This document shows positions 1 to 12,000 of a stretch of DNA of 64,000 nt, piece by piece. The notes under the pieces are model-generated. The model had not been told where the DNA came from. It saw only the letters and a list, made by a program, of their open reading frames with translations, and searched no databases. Within the stretch, counting starts at the first letter, position 1, and each line of letters begins with the position of its first letter. Location: the NCBI GenBank assembly GCA_907165135.1, contig OU015566.1, positions 9,284,157 through 9,348,156 on the forward strand, read 5' to 3'. Source of the stretch: Oikopleura dioica. Lineage: Eukaryota; Chordata; Appendicularia; Copelata; Oikopleuridae. Made by a program: the position numbers and the translations under genes.

Positions 1-3000
1 CTTGAATGTATCTAGCTCGGCGTCGAGGCTCAAGAGTCCGCGTTCCCATTGTTTGACAACCTTAATTTTGATTTCAATTTTAGGTCCTTTGGCAAATTTA
101 ATTAAAAACGCGCCCATCTCCACTTTTTTGGACTCGTGATTATTTTTGTTACAATGTTTAGCGTTAGGCCAAAAAGGTGTCGAGGGTCGTTTTGCTTCAA
201 ATAAATATGACCGACTATCAACTAATGTTTATACATCGGGCGGATAACGCGGTTTTACTTTTGATTAGCAAAAGTACCTGGTCGTGGAATTGACGAACGA
301 CTTTCCAATTGTACGTTTCTATTTTCGTCTGCATGTAGCTCAGGAGATCGCATCTGGCATCATGTTCTTCGTCTGAGAGACGCTTGTCTTTGAGAAGATG
401 CATGTAGGAAGTGAAAAAATCTGAAGAAAAAAATGTGAAAATTTACCACGTGAACTTCAAAATCCCTTCATCCCGCTTTATCGGTTTAATTTCCGAATAC
501 AAAGTGCCTTTATTAGGCTCCATTCAAGCTGGATTAAGGGGAGCAATCAAGTACCTGATTCCGAGAGCTCGACAGTATTCGACGAGAAGCCTTCCGGGCT
601 CAGCCCCGAGAATTTTTGACCGCGAAGTTTGTTCAGGAATTTGCCAGCGCGCACATCAGAGCTTCTACTCCTGAAGCAAAAAATGTGTTAAGAACACTGG
701 GACAAGGACTTGGAATTGAAAAATCCAAGATCGGTCAGTACCTATGCTTGACGCTTTCTGTTTTACTCCTTCCTCTTCTCAGTGTTTCATCAAAGCCAGA
801 AACGGATTTATCAGATCCATAAGCTTCGTCAGAGCTTGCGACGAGCGAAAATGTTGATGTTGACGACATGGCAGGTTTCATCATCGACAGCTCCTTAAGT
901 TGTTGTTGAAAATAATTGACAACTGTTTGGTTTGCGATAATTATTTCTTCTTTCGACTGATTTTAGAGGATTAACTTGTTGAGAATTGAGCATCCTTTCC
1001 AATTATGATAAGAGGATCATCCTCTTGCTTAAATGTTTTTACATAATCGAGAGCCAATAGCTTTAAGGAGTAGCGAGAAATCTTTTATAGGATTCGTGGC
1101 TAGAAGCAATTAAAATGTTAAGGACTTGTTTTGGCGAATTGAACATTTTAAGGGTAGATGCATTTGAAAAACTGTCAGTTAAAATGAATTAAGGACCGTA
1201 TTTCCTGATTAGATTAATTCTGAGTATATTACCTGATGAAGCATGTCCTGTCCAAAAGCAACTTCTTCAAAATCCGGCTCAAGAAGACCCTCAAAGGGAA
1301 CCTGTGAGTCCATTTTCTGTCGATAAAACAAGTTCTAAACCGGAAATGTAAATTCTAGGGCTCTTGTAAGCCGCGCGGAGCTTTGTTTGCCGAACGAAAA
1401 GAGAGGAAATTTACCTGGTTTCTGGGGACGACTCCAGTGAGGACATAAATCAGTGTTTTCAAGTGTTCCATTCGTTGAGAGGGCAAGAAGCAGGCGTAAT
1501 AGCGCATTCGGTTGCACTCGACCATAAGCCTAGAAAAGAGTCGTGTTACAAGCTGACTTACAGTAAAAAGAGAGTAAGAGGATATTGAGTAAAAAAGGGA
1601 CAAACCTGATTCGGGGACCGTAAACGAAGTCAGTCTCCTCGCTCGGCATGATAAAAAGGTTGGAAATTGGCTTTCCATTTCTGTGGACGACTTCGAAGCA
1701 GTAGGGAACGTTCTCGTTTAAAATAATCTTTCTTTTTGCAGAGTTTATAAATGATTTTTAATGATGAATGAAGTTTTGAAAAAAGGCTAATAAAACCGTA
1801 AAGTAACAAACTTCTTTAAATTAAAATTAAAAAAAAAATCTTACAAACTCCATCCCTGAGCGGCTTGTTGGTGATTTGAGCACCCTTCGCCATCTTCGCT
1901 GGTTTCTTGATAATCTGAGTCTCTTCAAGAACGATTTTCTGTCCTTTGCCGCCTGGAAAAAAGAAATGTTAGTGAAAAAAATAACGTGCGATTGTGCGGC
2001 CCGGTTGTCTTTTGAATGAACGAAGGGAGAAATTCAGAAAGCTCAAAACAGAGGCGGGTAGTAATTACGCGAATAAACAAGAAAGTCGAACGGGATAGTC
2101 CAAAGTGGTGATTATTGTTGAGAACTCTTTGTACGGTTCCGATTCGGTGTTGGTTGCTTTTTTGACTGACTAAGAAGGGTAAAATAAGGGTTTTATGGCG
2201 ATTTAAAAACGAGTCAGTACGCGTGGCAAATAGATTAAGGATGGCAGCAACGAATTTCCGCCAAAAAATCATCAGTTATCCAGAAGAAGCTTCGACGAAA
2301 AAATCCGCGTGGCAAAATTTTATTTTCAAAATTTCAAAACCTTGATTTTTAACTCGCTGCGAGGATCCAATTTTCCACCTGGATCGAATCAAATTGAGTG
2401 CGGTCAAACCCAACACCTGTAAAATTATAACCCGCACCGTAAATAACGGTGAATTATTTCCACTGATTCTTGTTCAATCTGTTACCAAGCATTAAATCTT
2501 TATAACTTGTAGTTTTTGATCTTGTAATTTTTTGTATGCAAAACCAGAAATTGAGAGACGTGGCCATTTCGGAAAAGTGTTCGAACGAGAGGGATTAAAT
2601 TGAGCAGATTTAGATCTAATGCGATTCTGAAATTTCTAGCGCTAAATTCGACCTCAGCAAGCGTGTTTGACGGGGGCTACGTAATAATCTGTTTTAACCA
2701 TGCCAAGTGTTAGACAAGTCTAATCCTTTATGTTCTACTTGCTTCAATAATAACGCTAGAATATGAAATGAGCTGAAAGAATCAGAGTCTTTTTTAGAAA
2801 TGGGAAATTGCAAGATCAAAATCGCAAGGTTTTATCGACGTGTATGAACATGCACCGGCGTCGTTCGATTTGATGTCTTTTCACACATTTCTTTGCTTAG
2901 CCAATTGAAAATTGCATTATCTTTGAATTCCATTCACATTCTATTCAATAATAGACAAGCTAAAAACAAGAAGAAACAGATGCGACTTGGAGAGAAAGTC

Positions 3001-6000
3001 AGTGGGCGCATTGTGGCCGTGAAGGTTTGATTAAATTAGAAACCATGTGTCTTATCAGATAATTATGAGTCATTAACACGAAAGAATTTATTCGAGGTCT
3101 TATTTTAATTGAAAAAGTTAAAGAAATAACCCATTTTTAAAGGCATTTTTCACCTTTTTCTGCTCGTTTTTCACAACTAAGTAGACCCATTGGCGGAGTA
3201 AATGAGCGTTAAAGTACTTGGAGTGCGAAATGCATTCAGCCGTTTTCGACTAAGAAAGCGTGTGATCCATCAACCGGTTATTTAATCGTACCCTCGTTAA
3301 ATTTCAACGCACCTTGCGCTTGTGCGTTCACGTCTCCTGCTCACGTGCCGATTCGATTAATAATTTTTCGTATTTATGCTTTTTGGAGCGAGCAAATCTC
3401 GTTTCAATAAAGTTCACCCGGTTGGCGGAAAATCACCGCTTCCCGAAAAGGCGGCGAAGTAAAGAAGGAACTAAAGGCGTATTTTTTAAGGTGCGGGATA
3501 TCCGCTTTCCGACGTCGTTAGAAAAGCACGGGAGTGACGCTACAGGGTCACAGATCGGCAGGAGCGATTTGACCACCGCCCTTGCGAAATTATGCAAAAT
3601 GAGAAGTCCCCGAAAATGAGAGTCGTTGATTACATAGCAACTTAACCACGTTTTGAGCGAAAAACAGAAATTAGACGTTTGACAAATAATAAGAAATATT
3701 CTTTTAAAAGCAACTACTTCATAACTTGTTGTTTCAGGGAGAAAAGCTGAGAAACAGTAGATAAAATTCTAGTGAAAATGAGGTCTATTTAAAATTTTCG
3801 AAAATTTAAATTAAGGGTGTGGTAAGTAGTTTACATTAGAATTAAGCGCGTGGTCGAGAATCCCATGCTCGTGGCTCCTTCTGACAGCCTCTTTGGTTTA
3901 AAAAAGGGATCATCATTGTTTTCAGTAAACGCGCGCTCGCATTTCTTCTAAAACAAATACTTAAAAGGCCAAGGGTTAAAAGGTAGTATTAATTGAGTAA
4001 AACTTTACGACGCTGCTGATCTGTGTCTCAGCAATTCACGGGGATCCAGACTACTCTGCCGTGGAAGCGATTCTAGAGACGGATAAAGGTAAATACGATT
4101 TTTCGCAAAGACTTTTCGTTCGCTGAAAAAAAATCAAATTTTGTCAATTTCCTTTTTGTAAACAACCGGCCAGCTCGAAAGCCTGTTTCCGCGGTAATTA
4201 AATTCATGAACTTTTCAATTTCACCTTTGTCGAAAGCAAAATTTGATGACTTTCTATTTGAAATAGGCGATTTTGGATATGGGATGACTTTTACTTTGGG
4301 ACGTGGAAACGAGATTATTGCCAAGGCAGTTGAGTCGCTCAATCCGGTCATTATTGGATGGGATATCCGAGAGGTAAGATTCATCCCTTTTCTTGAGCGG
4401 TTCACTTCCGATTCAGGTCTTCGCGAATTTCGGTGTTTATTGGAAGAAGATTGTGTGCGAAGGTAACAGTCACGTGTCAAGAAAGAAAGTGACTAATTAT
4501 TGAAATTCTAGAGCAAATTCGATGGGTTGGGCCGGAAAAGGGAGTCATTCACATGGCCGCAGCTTGAGTTCGAAAATATCGATTTACATAAACTTCTCTT
4601 AGAGAAAAGCAAGAAGTTGTTTCTTTTGAAATTTTTGTAATATAAATTTTTTTCGAATTCAAATATTTAGCCGCTTTGATCAACGCCCTCTGGGATCTAT
4701 GGGCTCGTTTAGAAGGAAAGCCCGTGTGGAAGGTGACGTCAAAAAGTGATATTTCCAAAGAAGTAGAAAAATATTTCAGCTGGTGAGCGATATGACGCCC
4801 GATGAAATTATCAGCCTCCTTGACTTTGGATGGTTGACTGACGAGCTCACCGTACAAGGTTGAAATTACGGCACGAATACAATTGGATTATAGGCGGGAT
4901 GAACATAATCCGGAAATGTCTAGCCCGGCAGCCCACGTTGATCATAATAAATGAGCGGTTTAATAATATCTCCTGGTCAAAATTACTTCCTTAATTTGAT
5001 AGACAGTCAAAGTGATCACGTGCACATCAGGAACATCCCCGGAAAAATTCTGATATTTCATTGAAACCACGGGGTTATCTAAATATTATGCAGAGATCCA
5101 AGAGTAGTTTCTAGTGGGCAAGCCTTGCAAATTTGTATATATAAATCCGACCGAGCGCTTGATTTGTATTTTTGAGAAATTCAGAGGCGAAGGAGATTCT
5201 GGAAAAACGCGCAGATAGCAAGGAAGAACGTGAGGCAGAGCTGTTACGAGAGGGTTATCCAGGTATTTCTTGCTTTTTATTTCTCGCGATATCCTCCCGT
5301 GCGTATAATCGCCCGAGTTAATTGGCTCTTATTGAACAAATTTTCGCGGCGTATCTTTCTGTTATGGTGGTAAGGGAGGGCGTCATTAATGAGCACGTTA
5401 AGCTTATCAAACTGCTGGCTGGATCAACTATGAGGAGAAATATTTGCGGCACCGTTTGCGGACGGCGCAGGAGCAGGGATGGACACGCTTTAAGGTACTT
5501 ATTAAAGAGAATTTCAGAGTGTACCATGGATAAAAGAATAGCCCGGCCAATAAGCCTCCATTACTTTAATTTTAATGAATTCTTAATATTACGCGAAAAA
5601 AGACACTGAGGTTAATCCAAAATAAACCCATAATTCTTCTGCCTCGCGCGTTTCTTTCCGGTGGTGCTACCACTGACCTCGAATCCCGAGTAATGTCTAA
5701 TCTTTCTTGAGCCACTCAGCTTTGCCATCAATTAAAACGGATTATCAATCCAGTTGAACATACGCAGCTAGCGGCGTTATTATGATAACGTCTCCAGCGT
5801 TGTAATTATAAATCTCCTCGCTATAGTTTTTCATTTCCCAAGACGTGAGAAAGAAAAACATTTCTAAATCTTGATTTCACAAGGATTTCGAAAAGAACTT
5901 GAACGCTGTGGATTATTTCGCCGTAAGCCACGTAATCCAATAAAAGTCGATCCTCGGATAAAAATCGGAAACAAGGTCAAATGCTCGATGTTATTTAGAA

Positions 6001-9000
6001 AACTAGCGCCGCGGACAAACACAATTTTAAACGCAAATTAACGCTACTCATATGTTTCAAGCCACGCCCGGTCGGGCCAAAACGAGATTCTAGCGCCTTG
6101 AGAAAACTCCAATAATTTGACAGAATCATCGTTAATTAGCCCTAGTTGAACCCGGCTTCATCTGCCTTTCTGCTCAAAGCCGCGCGCAGCTTCTCAAAAT
6201 CAATAGTACAGACGACTCGCACAATTTGGCCCTTTTTTGTTTTTGCGATATGTCGAAAAAGGGCCGAATTGTGCGGGTCCGAATTGTGCGACTTCCGAAA
6301 ATATCCTTTTTTAGCCCCGGCTGATTAACTGTCAGTTGACGTTATTTTTGCTAGTTTTAAGAATATTGACCTCATTTGAGGTTGATCGACCTTTGAACGC
6401 AAATATGTAGGTTAGAAAAATGACATTTGTTGACATTTGACTGTTGACATTTGACATTTCATCATGTCGATGTGAAAGCTGAACGTTTTTCCTTTCCATA
6501 GATATAAGTAAGAAATGTTTATCATGACTAGAACATCGTCAAAAGGCGCTGCCTCAAATGAGGTCGATACCCGCGCAGGGGTATTAATTTTTCATCCGCG
6601 CAGGGGTAAAACACTGGTAAACTTTGTTTCACGCGTTAAAATTTGAAGTGAAAAAGTTCGAATGGATAATCACATAGGAAATGATGCTCCTTTCCCACTG
6701 ACTCGTTCCTTTTTCACTCAAATTGAGTCGAAACGCCGATCATCGCCGAACATTCGAAGTGTTGGTCATGTGAAGTTGTAGGTGATAAGAAAGCCTGTCC
6801 TTGATAGATTTCAGTTCGTTCATATTTTCGAAATCAGCAAAACACGCACACTCATTCATTCTTATCCGGGATAAGTTATCCCCATGGCTGTCGATTTCGA
6901 GTCCTTCGAAATAACTCGTGATTTTTTAGGGTAACCCGCGGGTTTTTTAACGGGCTACTCGCGCGGAGATCCGTACGAGTAGAATCGGGTAATCAATTAA
7001 CGGGTAATCGCGAGCTACTCGCAAAAATTTTGCCTAAATAGAAGAAATTTCTATAAGACTCGAAATTTATAGCCATGCTTATCCTCATGTAATTTTTGTC
7101 CTATTATTAGTTTTGATGAAAAGGGTCAGCCTGACCTCTGGGGGCCAAATTGTGCGAGTTTCTAACGTTTTAGCGAAATTCGAAAAAAGGGCCGAATTGT
7201 GCGGGGCCAAATTGTGCGAGTCGTCTGTATTTCGATAATAAAGGGTGGCACGGAACCTTCAGATTGCGAAGAAGAATTCCGAAAATGCGACGCCAAGTTT
7301 AGCTTTTTGCCACAAAATGCTCTTACCAACATTTTTTCGCCGCTTCCGCGATCGTCCTTTTTTTGAAAATTGAGTAAAGCCACGATAGGTTGATTTTCTT
7401 AAACCCGTCGCGGGACACTGATGTCTATCATTAGCCACATTGAAATTAGCACCCGTTCACACTGGCAGAAGTGGTTTTCTGGACTTGCCTCTTTCTAAAA
7501 CGGGCAGAAGTTGAGTTCTTGAGAACTCGACACGTTTAAGTTTCAACTCAAGCTTCGATCTCAATAAGTTATTGTCAATAATAACTTATTGACAATAATA
7601 ACTTATTGACAATAACCGCCAACACTTGAAGCTGAAACGAGATATCTAAATTGTTGATAAGCCATTGAAATAGTTGAACTTGAACAAAGACAAAATCGAC
7701 GAGCCGCTTGCGGCTTTGAGATAACTCAAAGTAAAGCCGCGCTTTTGGCGGCTCAAAATTAATCTTTCCTCATTAAGGGAACTACCCTCGATTTCCCCGA
7801 TTGTAGCTAGGCGGCTAGAAATTCTTGTGAAATAATTCTTGTTGCGAAAATTGATGAAAAATCATATTTAATCACATCTATACCGACTAACGTACTTGGA
7901 AATCGCGAGAGTCAGTTTTTAGAACCTCTTTTTTGAAGCAAACATATGCTCCTATCAAAGTTCTAACCATCTCTGAGAGCACCAACTCACCGACCAAAGA
8001 CCATGTTCCAACCCATGTAGAGCTCTTTTTTTACGAAGGAGCGGATTTACGATTCAATTTAATTTTGGTAAATTGGTCAACCGGATGCGCATAAACTTAT
8101 ATTTCTAAAGTTGAACTTCCTCGCGAAGACTTCTTTATCCAATTCAAGGGAAACGAAAACAGATAATTCGCAATGAAACACAAATAAAACCTATTTTGTT
8201 GAAAACACTCGATGGACTCTTGAATCAACGCGCTTACATAAAAGAAAGACAAGAGAGTTGTTTCCATTCGTAATATTTATGCAATTTCGCGAAATGGGAA
8301 ATCTAAAAATTGGCTTTCTTTCGCGACTTCGCTCCTTCCGTTTCTATTCTTCTCTTTAGAAAAATTGCTAAAAAGCCTCTTCTGATAATTTCAAATTACG
8401 GCTAGAGATGACGACATATCTGGTGGTCGAGAAACGGCTTGTGGTTTTTGTTCGTTACCAAACGGCGGCTGTATAAAATCCGATTCTAAGGACTAAATGC
8501 ACTTATCGCGCTGTTTCTTCGATTCTCGCGACCTCGAGAAAACTAAGTACCGACTTTCACATTGCCGCTTAGACTTGTTCAAAGCCAATTTGTGGGAAGG
8601 TAAACGGTAATGCGCGAGCCGCAAATGACAAGGACTGTGTTTTTTGCGTTACGGTGCAGTGCGTGCATATCATAAACTCAGAATGCTAGAATTCCCGGCT
8701 TGTGAAAGTTTTTAGGAAGTGGCGTTCACGTGTCTTTTCTTTACTTTTTTGGATAAAAAATCAAGAAAATCGAGAAGCCGCTTGCGGCTTCGAGATTCTA
8801 CAAGGAATATGCCGCGCTTGGCTTAGCTTAATTTTTTAGGCAAAAGTCGGAAGCATGAAACCGGAAGATGACTACAGGCGAATCAAGACGGTGCGCGAAG
8901 AAATCGGGCCCGGTAACTGCCAAACACGTGGTAACAAAGATCAATGATTGTTTTCTTCACTAGATGGCATTTTGATGATCGATGCGAACCAGCGCTGGGA

Positions 9001-12000
9001 TGTGCAAGAGGCGATCGATCGAGTCAACGCGCTGGCGGAATTTCGACCCCTGTGGGTGAGTAAAAACGCTTATCAAGTAATTTTGGTTTTGAGAATTTCC
9101 GGATTCGGAAATTCAGAAATCTGAGCTTGGGAAAAATTGAATTCACGTTGCATTTTTTGAATTCCTGCAATTTCCGAATTCCAGCGCTAGAATCATGTCC
9201 CGTAGCTTTCTTTCTTTAGATCGAAGAGCCGACCAAAGATGACGATGTTCTTGGACATGCTAAGGGAGGGTTCAAAGCTTTCTTCTTTCAATAATTCAAG
9301 AATTTTGCTTGAAAGAAAAATAAGTCAAGCTTGCTCTTGAAATCGCTTTCATTTTAAAACGCTCATAATAATCGACAATTTGTCCCGCTTGTCACCGGGT
9401 TTTTCTTTTTCCTTATCTTTGCGAAAATTCACAAAACTTAGATTTCGATTGCCAGAGCCAAAATGCTGAGCATTTCCTGAACCTTGAAAAAAAGATTGCC
9501 AAAGCACTGGAGCCACTTGGAATCGCTGTCGCTACTGGAGAGCAATGTCAAAATCGAATTATATTCAAGTGACGGTTTCACGGGGCCGAGGAACTTGAGA
9601 ATGTCTTCGATTTTGAAATTTTTAAAAAGGAGTTCTGATGGATTCAGAATTCAGGTCAGAGCTCAAGTAACGATTTGAAACAGTATTTTTTCATTAAAAT
9701 CGTAATTTATAACAACTTTCATTTTTGTAAAAGCATCTCAGATGCTGCATCTGGCTTGATCCTTAGTCCTTGTTTTTTCGAGTATAACACGCGTATGCTC
9801 TGTATAAACCCGGATTCGACCCTCAGTTAAATGTTGTTTACTAAACAAAATTCAAAAGCTCAAAAACGTGAAACCCCGATCCACAGCAGCTCATGGCTGC
9901 CAAAGCTCTTCATTACGTTCAGGTGAGTGAGGTCACGTGGAGTGTTTGAGGCCCCGTTGACACGCGAAATTCGCGACTCAATAAGCGATCGCTCTGAATC
10001 AGCTGAGTGACGGTTGAAAATGTCATTATCGAAATTGACAAATCTACTTTCGAGCTTTTAGATCGATAGTTGTCGTGTGGCTGGACTCAACGAAATTATA
10101 CTCATCTTACTTTTGGCGGCGAAATTTAATTTGCCAGGTGAGGGCGCACCAGCGTTTATTGACATTTCTGACCACGTGGTGCTAGAAAATATAAGAAAAA
10201 TATTCTAAAAGAGACGGAAACTGAAAGTTTTCAATACAATTTAATAATTTTTCATTTGAATTTTTTGTCAACGAGCATCAGATAGGAGCCAGAATCATCC
10301 ACCGTTGACGAGAAAACATAAATTCCGATAACCTTGCGATACAAAAGAAATATCGCCTGCCCCGCTGACATAATACACAAACAGCAAGGAGAGGCTTATC
10401 GCAAGCGTAGTCCCGGTTCAAAATTTTTTATTATCTTTATCGCTCGAGTTTAAGAAAAAGAGGCTTGAGGAGTGCTGGGGCTCGGAGAAAATCCGGCAAA
10501 TATCCACGACGAGCTCTCGTTCGGGCGACAAAATGAGCGCCCACTTTCGAGTACTTGGATAATGAGCCCACTTGGGCACTTTGAACTCGTCGTGAAAATC
10601 CACAAAGTGGATCAGGAAGCATTGTGTCAGCGGGAGGTGATTTCTCGGTAGCAACAACTCTAGAATTACCCAATCTGAGCGACGTTATCTCAGGCAGAAT
10701 TACCGATTTACCACAAGACAAGAATGTGGCCAATCAAATTCATTTGCTAGCCCAACAGCGCCGCCGCAAAAATTCGATCTTTTCAAACAAACACTATTTA
10801 AATGACCAACAAAAGATAACAAATTTGATATCCGAAGACTCGAGATGGGCTCGTCACCCGCTGAGATCATCGATAAGCTATCTTATCAGCAGCTTTCTTA
10901 TTAACGATTGAATTTCTAGTCTGTCCGCATGCGGGTGGAGTCGGACTCTGCCAAATGGTCGCCCATATCATTATGCTCGATTATATCGCGATATCAGGAA
11001 GGGCTCAATCGTATTTTTTTCGGAACACGTTAATTAAATCCATGTAGAAAAAAACAACGATAAGATGGATTACAGAGGATTATGCTCTGATAACGCCAAG
11101 ATTGGAGAATCAAACAGCTCATTTAAACATGTCCTAAGGGGGCTTTTAACAGCTCGATGTTTTTGAACTTACTTTAGCTCTTTTTCTTGCCGATTCTCTT
11201 GAATTTTTAAGGTCTATTTTAGATTTTTGAAAAGCAATATTTGCTATTTTTGAAGACTAAAAGTTTCAGACGCCCTTTATCAGTATCTTATTTGATACTA
11301 TTGAACTTAAGGGTATCAACTTCTAAACGCGCAAATAACCAATAATCCGAGCCTCAAAAAATAGGAGACAAAGAGGACCGCTACTGCGAGTACTCGGCTC
11401 ATTTGCACGAGCATTTCGTAGACGATCTAATCATGAAAGGTCAAAACTACATGCCACCTGGTGCACCTGGCTACGGGACAAAATTTCATGAAACCTCTGC
11501 CGCCGAGTTTCTCTTCCCTGATGGCTCTTTCTGGAGAAATCACAACAAGCAATAAATGAAACCTTTGACACCTTGAAATTTTTTTCTAGCAGGAATTGAG
11601 CCTGAATAAGGAGATGCGCATAAAACGCTCAAAAAGACGAGGGCGGAAAGAATAAGTTACTCCTGCGCCTGACAGGAGCTGTCACAGTTGCATTTCTACG
11701 CAGGACATTATGACAGGATCCTGACGCGCTACTGCAAGAGAGCTTTTGACTTACTGCTGTACATAATGATTTTAGAGGCGTTTTCCAATTTCCGGACGAT
11801 TGAGCTCCAAAATTCAGAAATTGAACTCTCTTGTCTAAAAATAGAGCAACCACGAGTCCTTGGGAAGGTTTATCCTCTGACGTTTCAGAGTCGGATGGAC
11901 AGGTCAATCTATATTCCACTTTTTGGTTAACCCAAAATATGGTTAGCAAAGACTCAAGATCAAAGAATTAGGAACATAAACCAACTCAAACAAGAGTCGA

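Noticed and set aside
3534-3619. Extension of ENOSF1 exon 2 to 3619
   Set aside because: The frame downstream of 3533 does not match the family, whereas a GT at 3534 joins in phase to the HGDPDYSAV exon and makes the total exactly 443 codons.
10418-10733. Minus-strand gene in ENOSF1 intron 16
   Set aside because: Two minus-strand and several plus-strand frames overlap with equal plausibility; no domain, so listed only as an observation.
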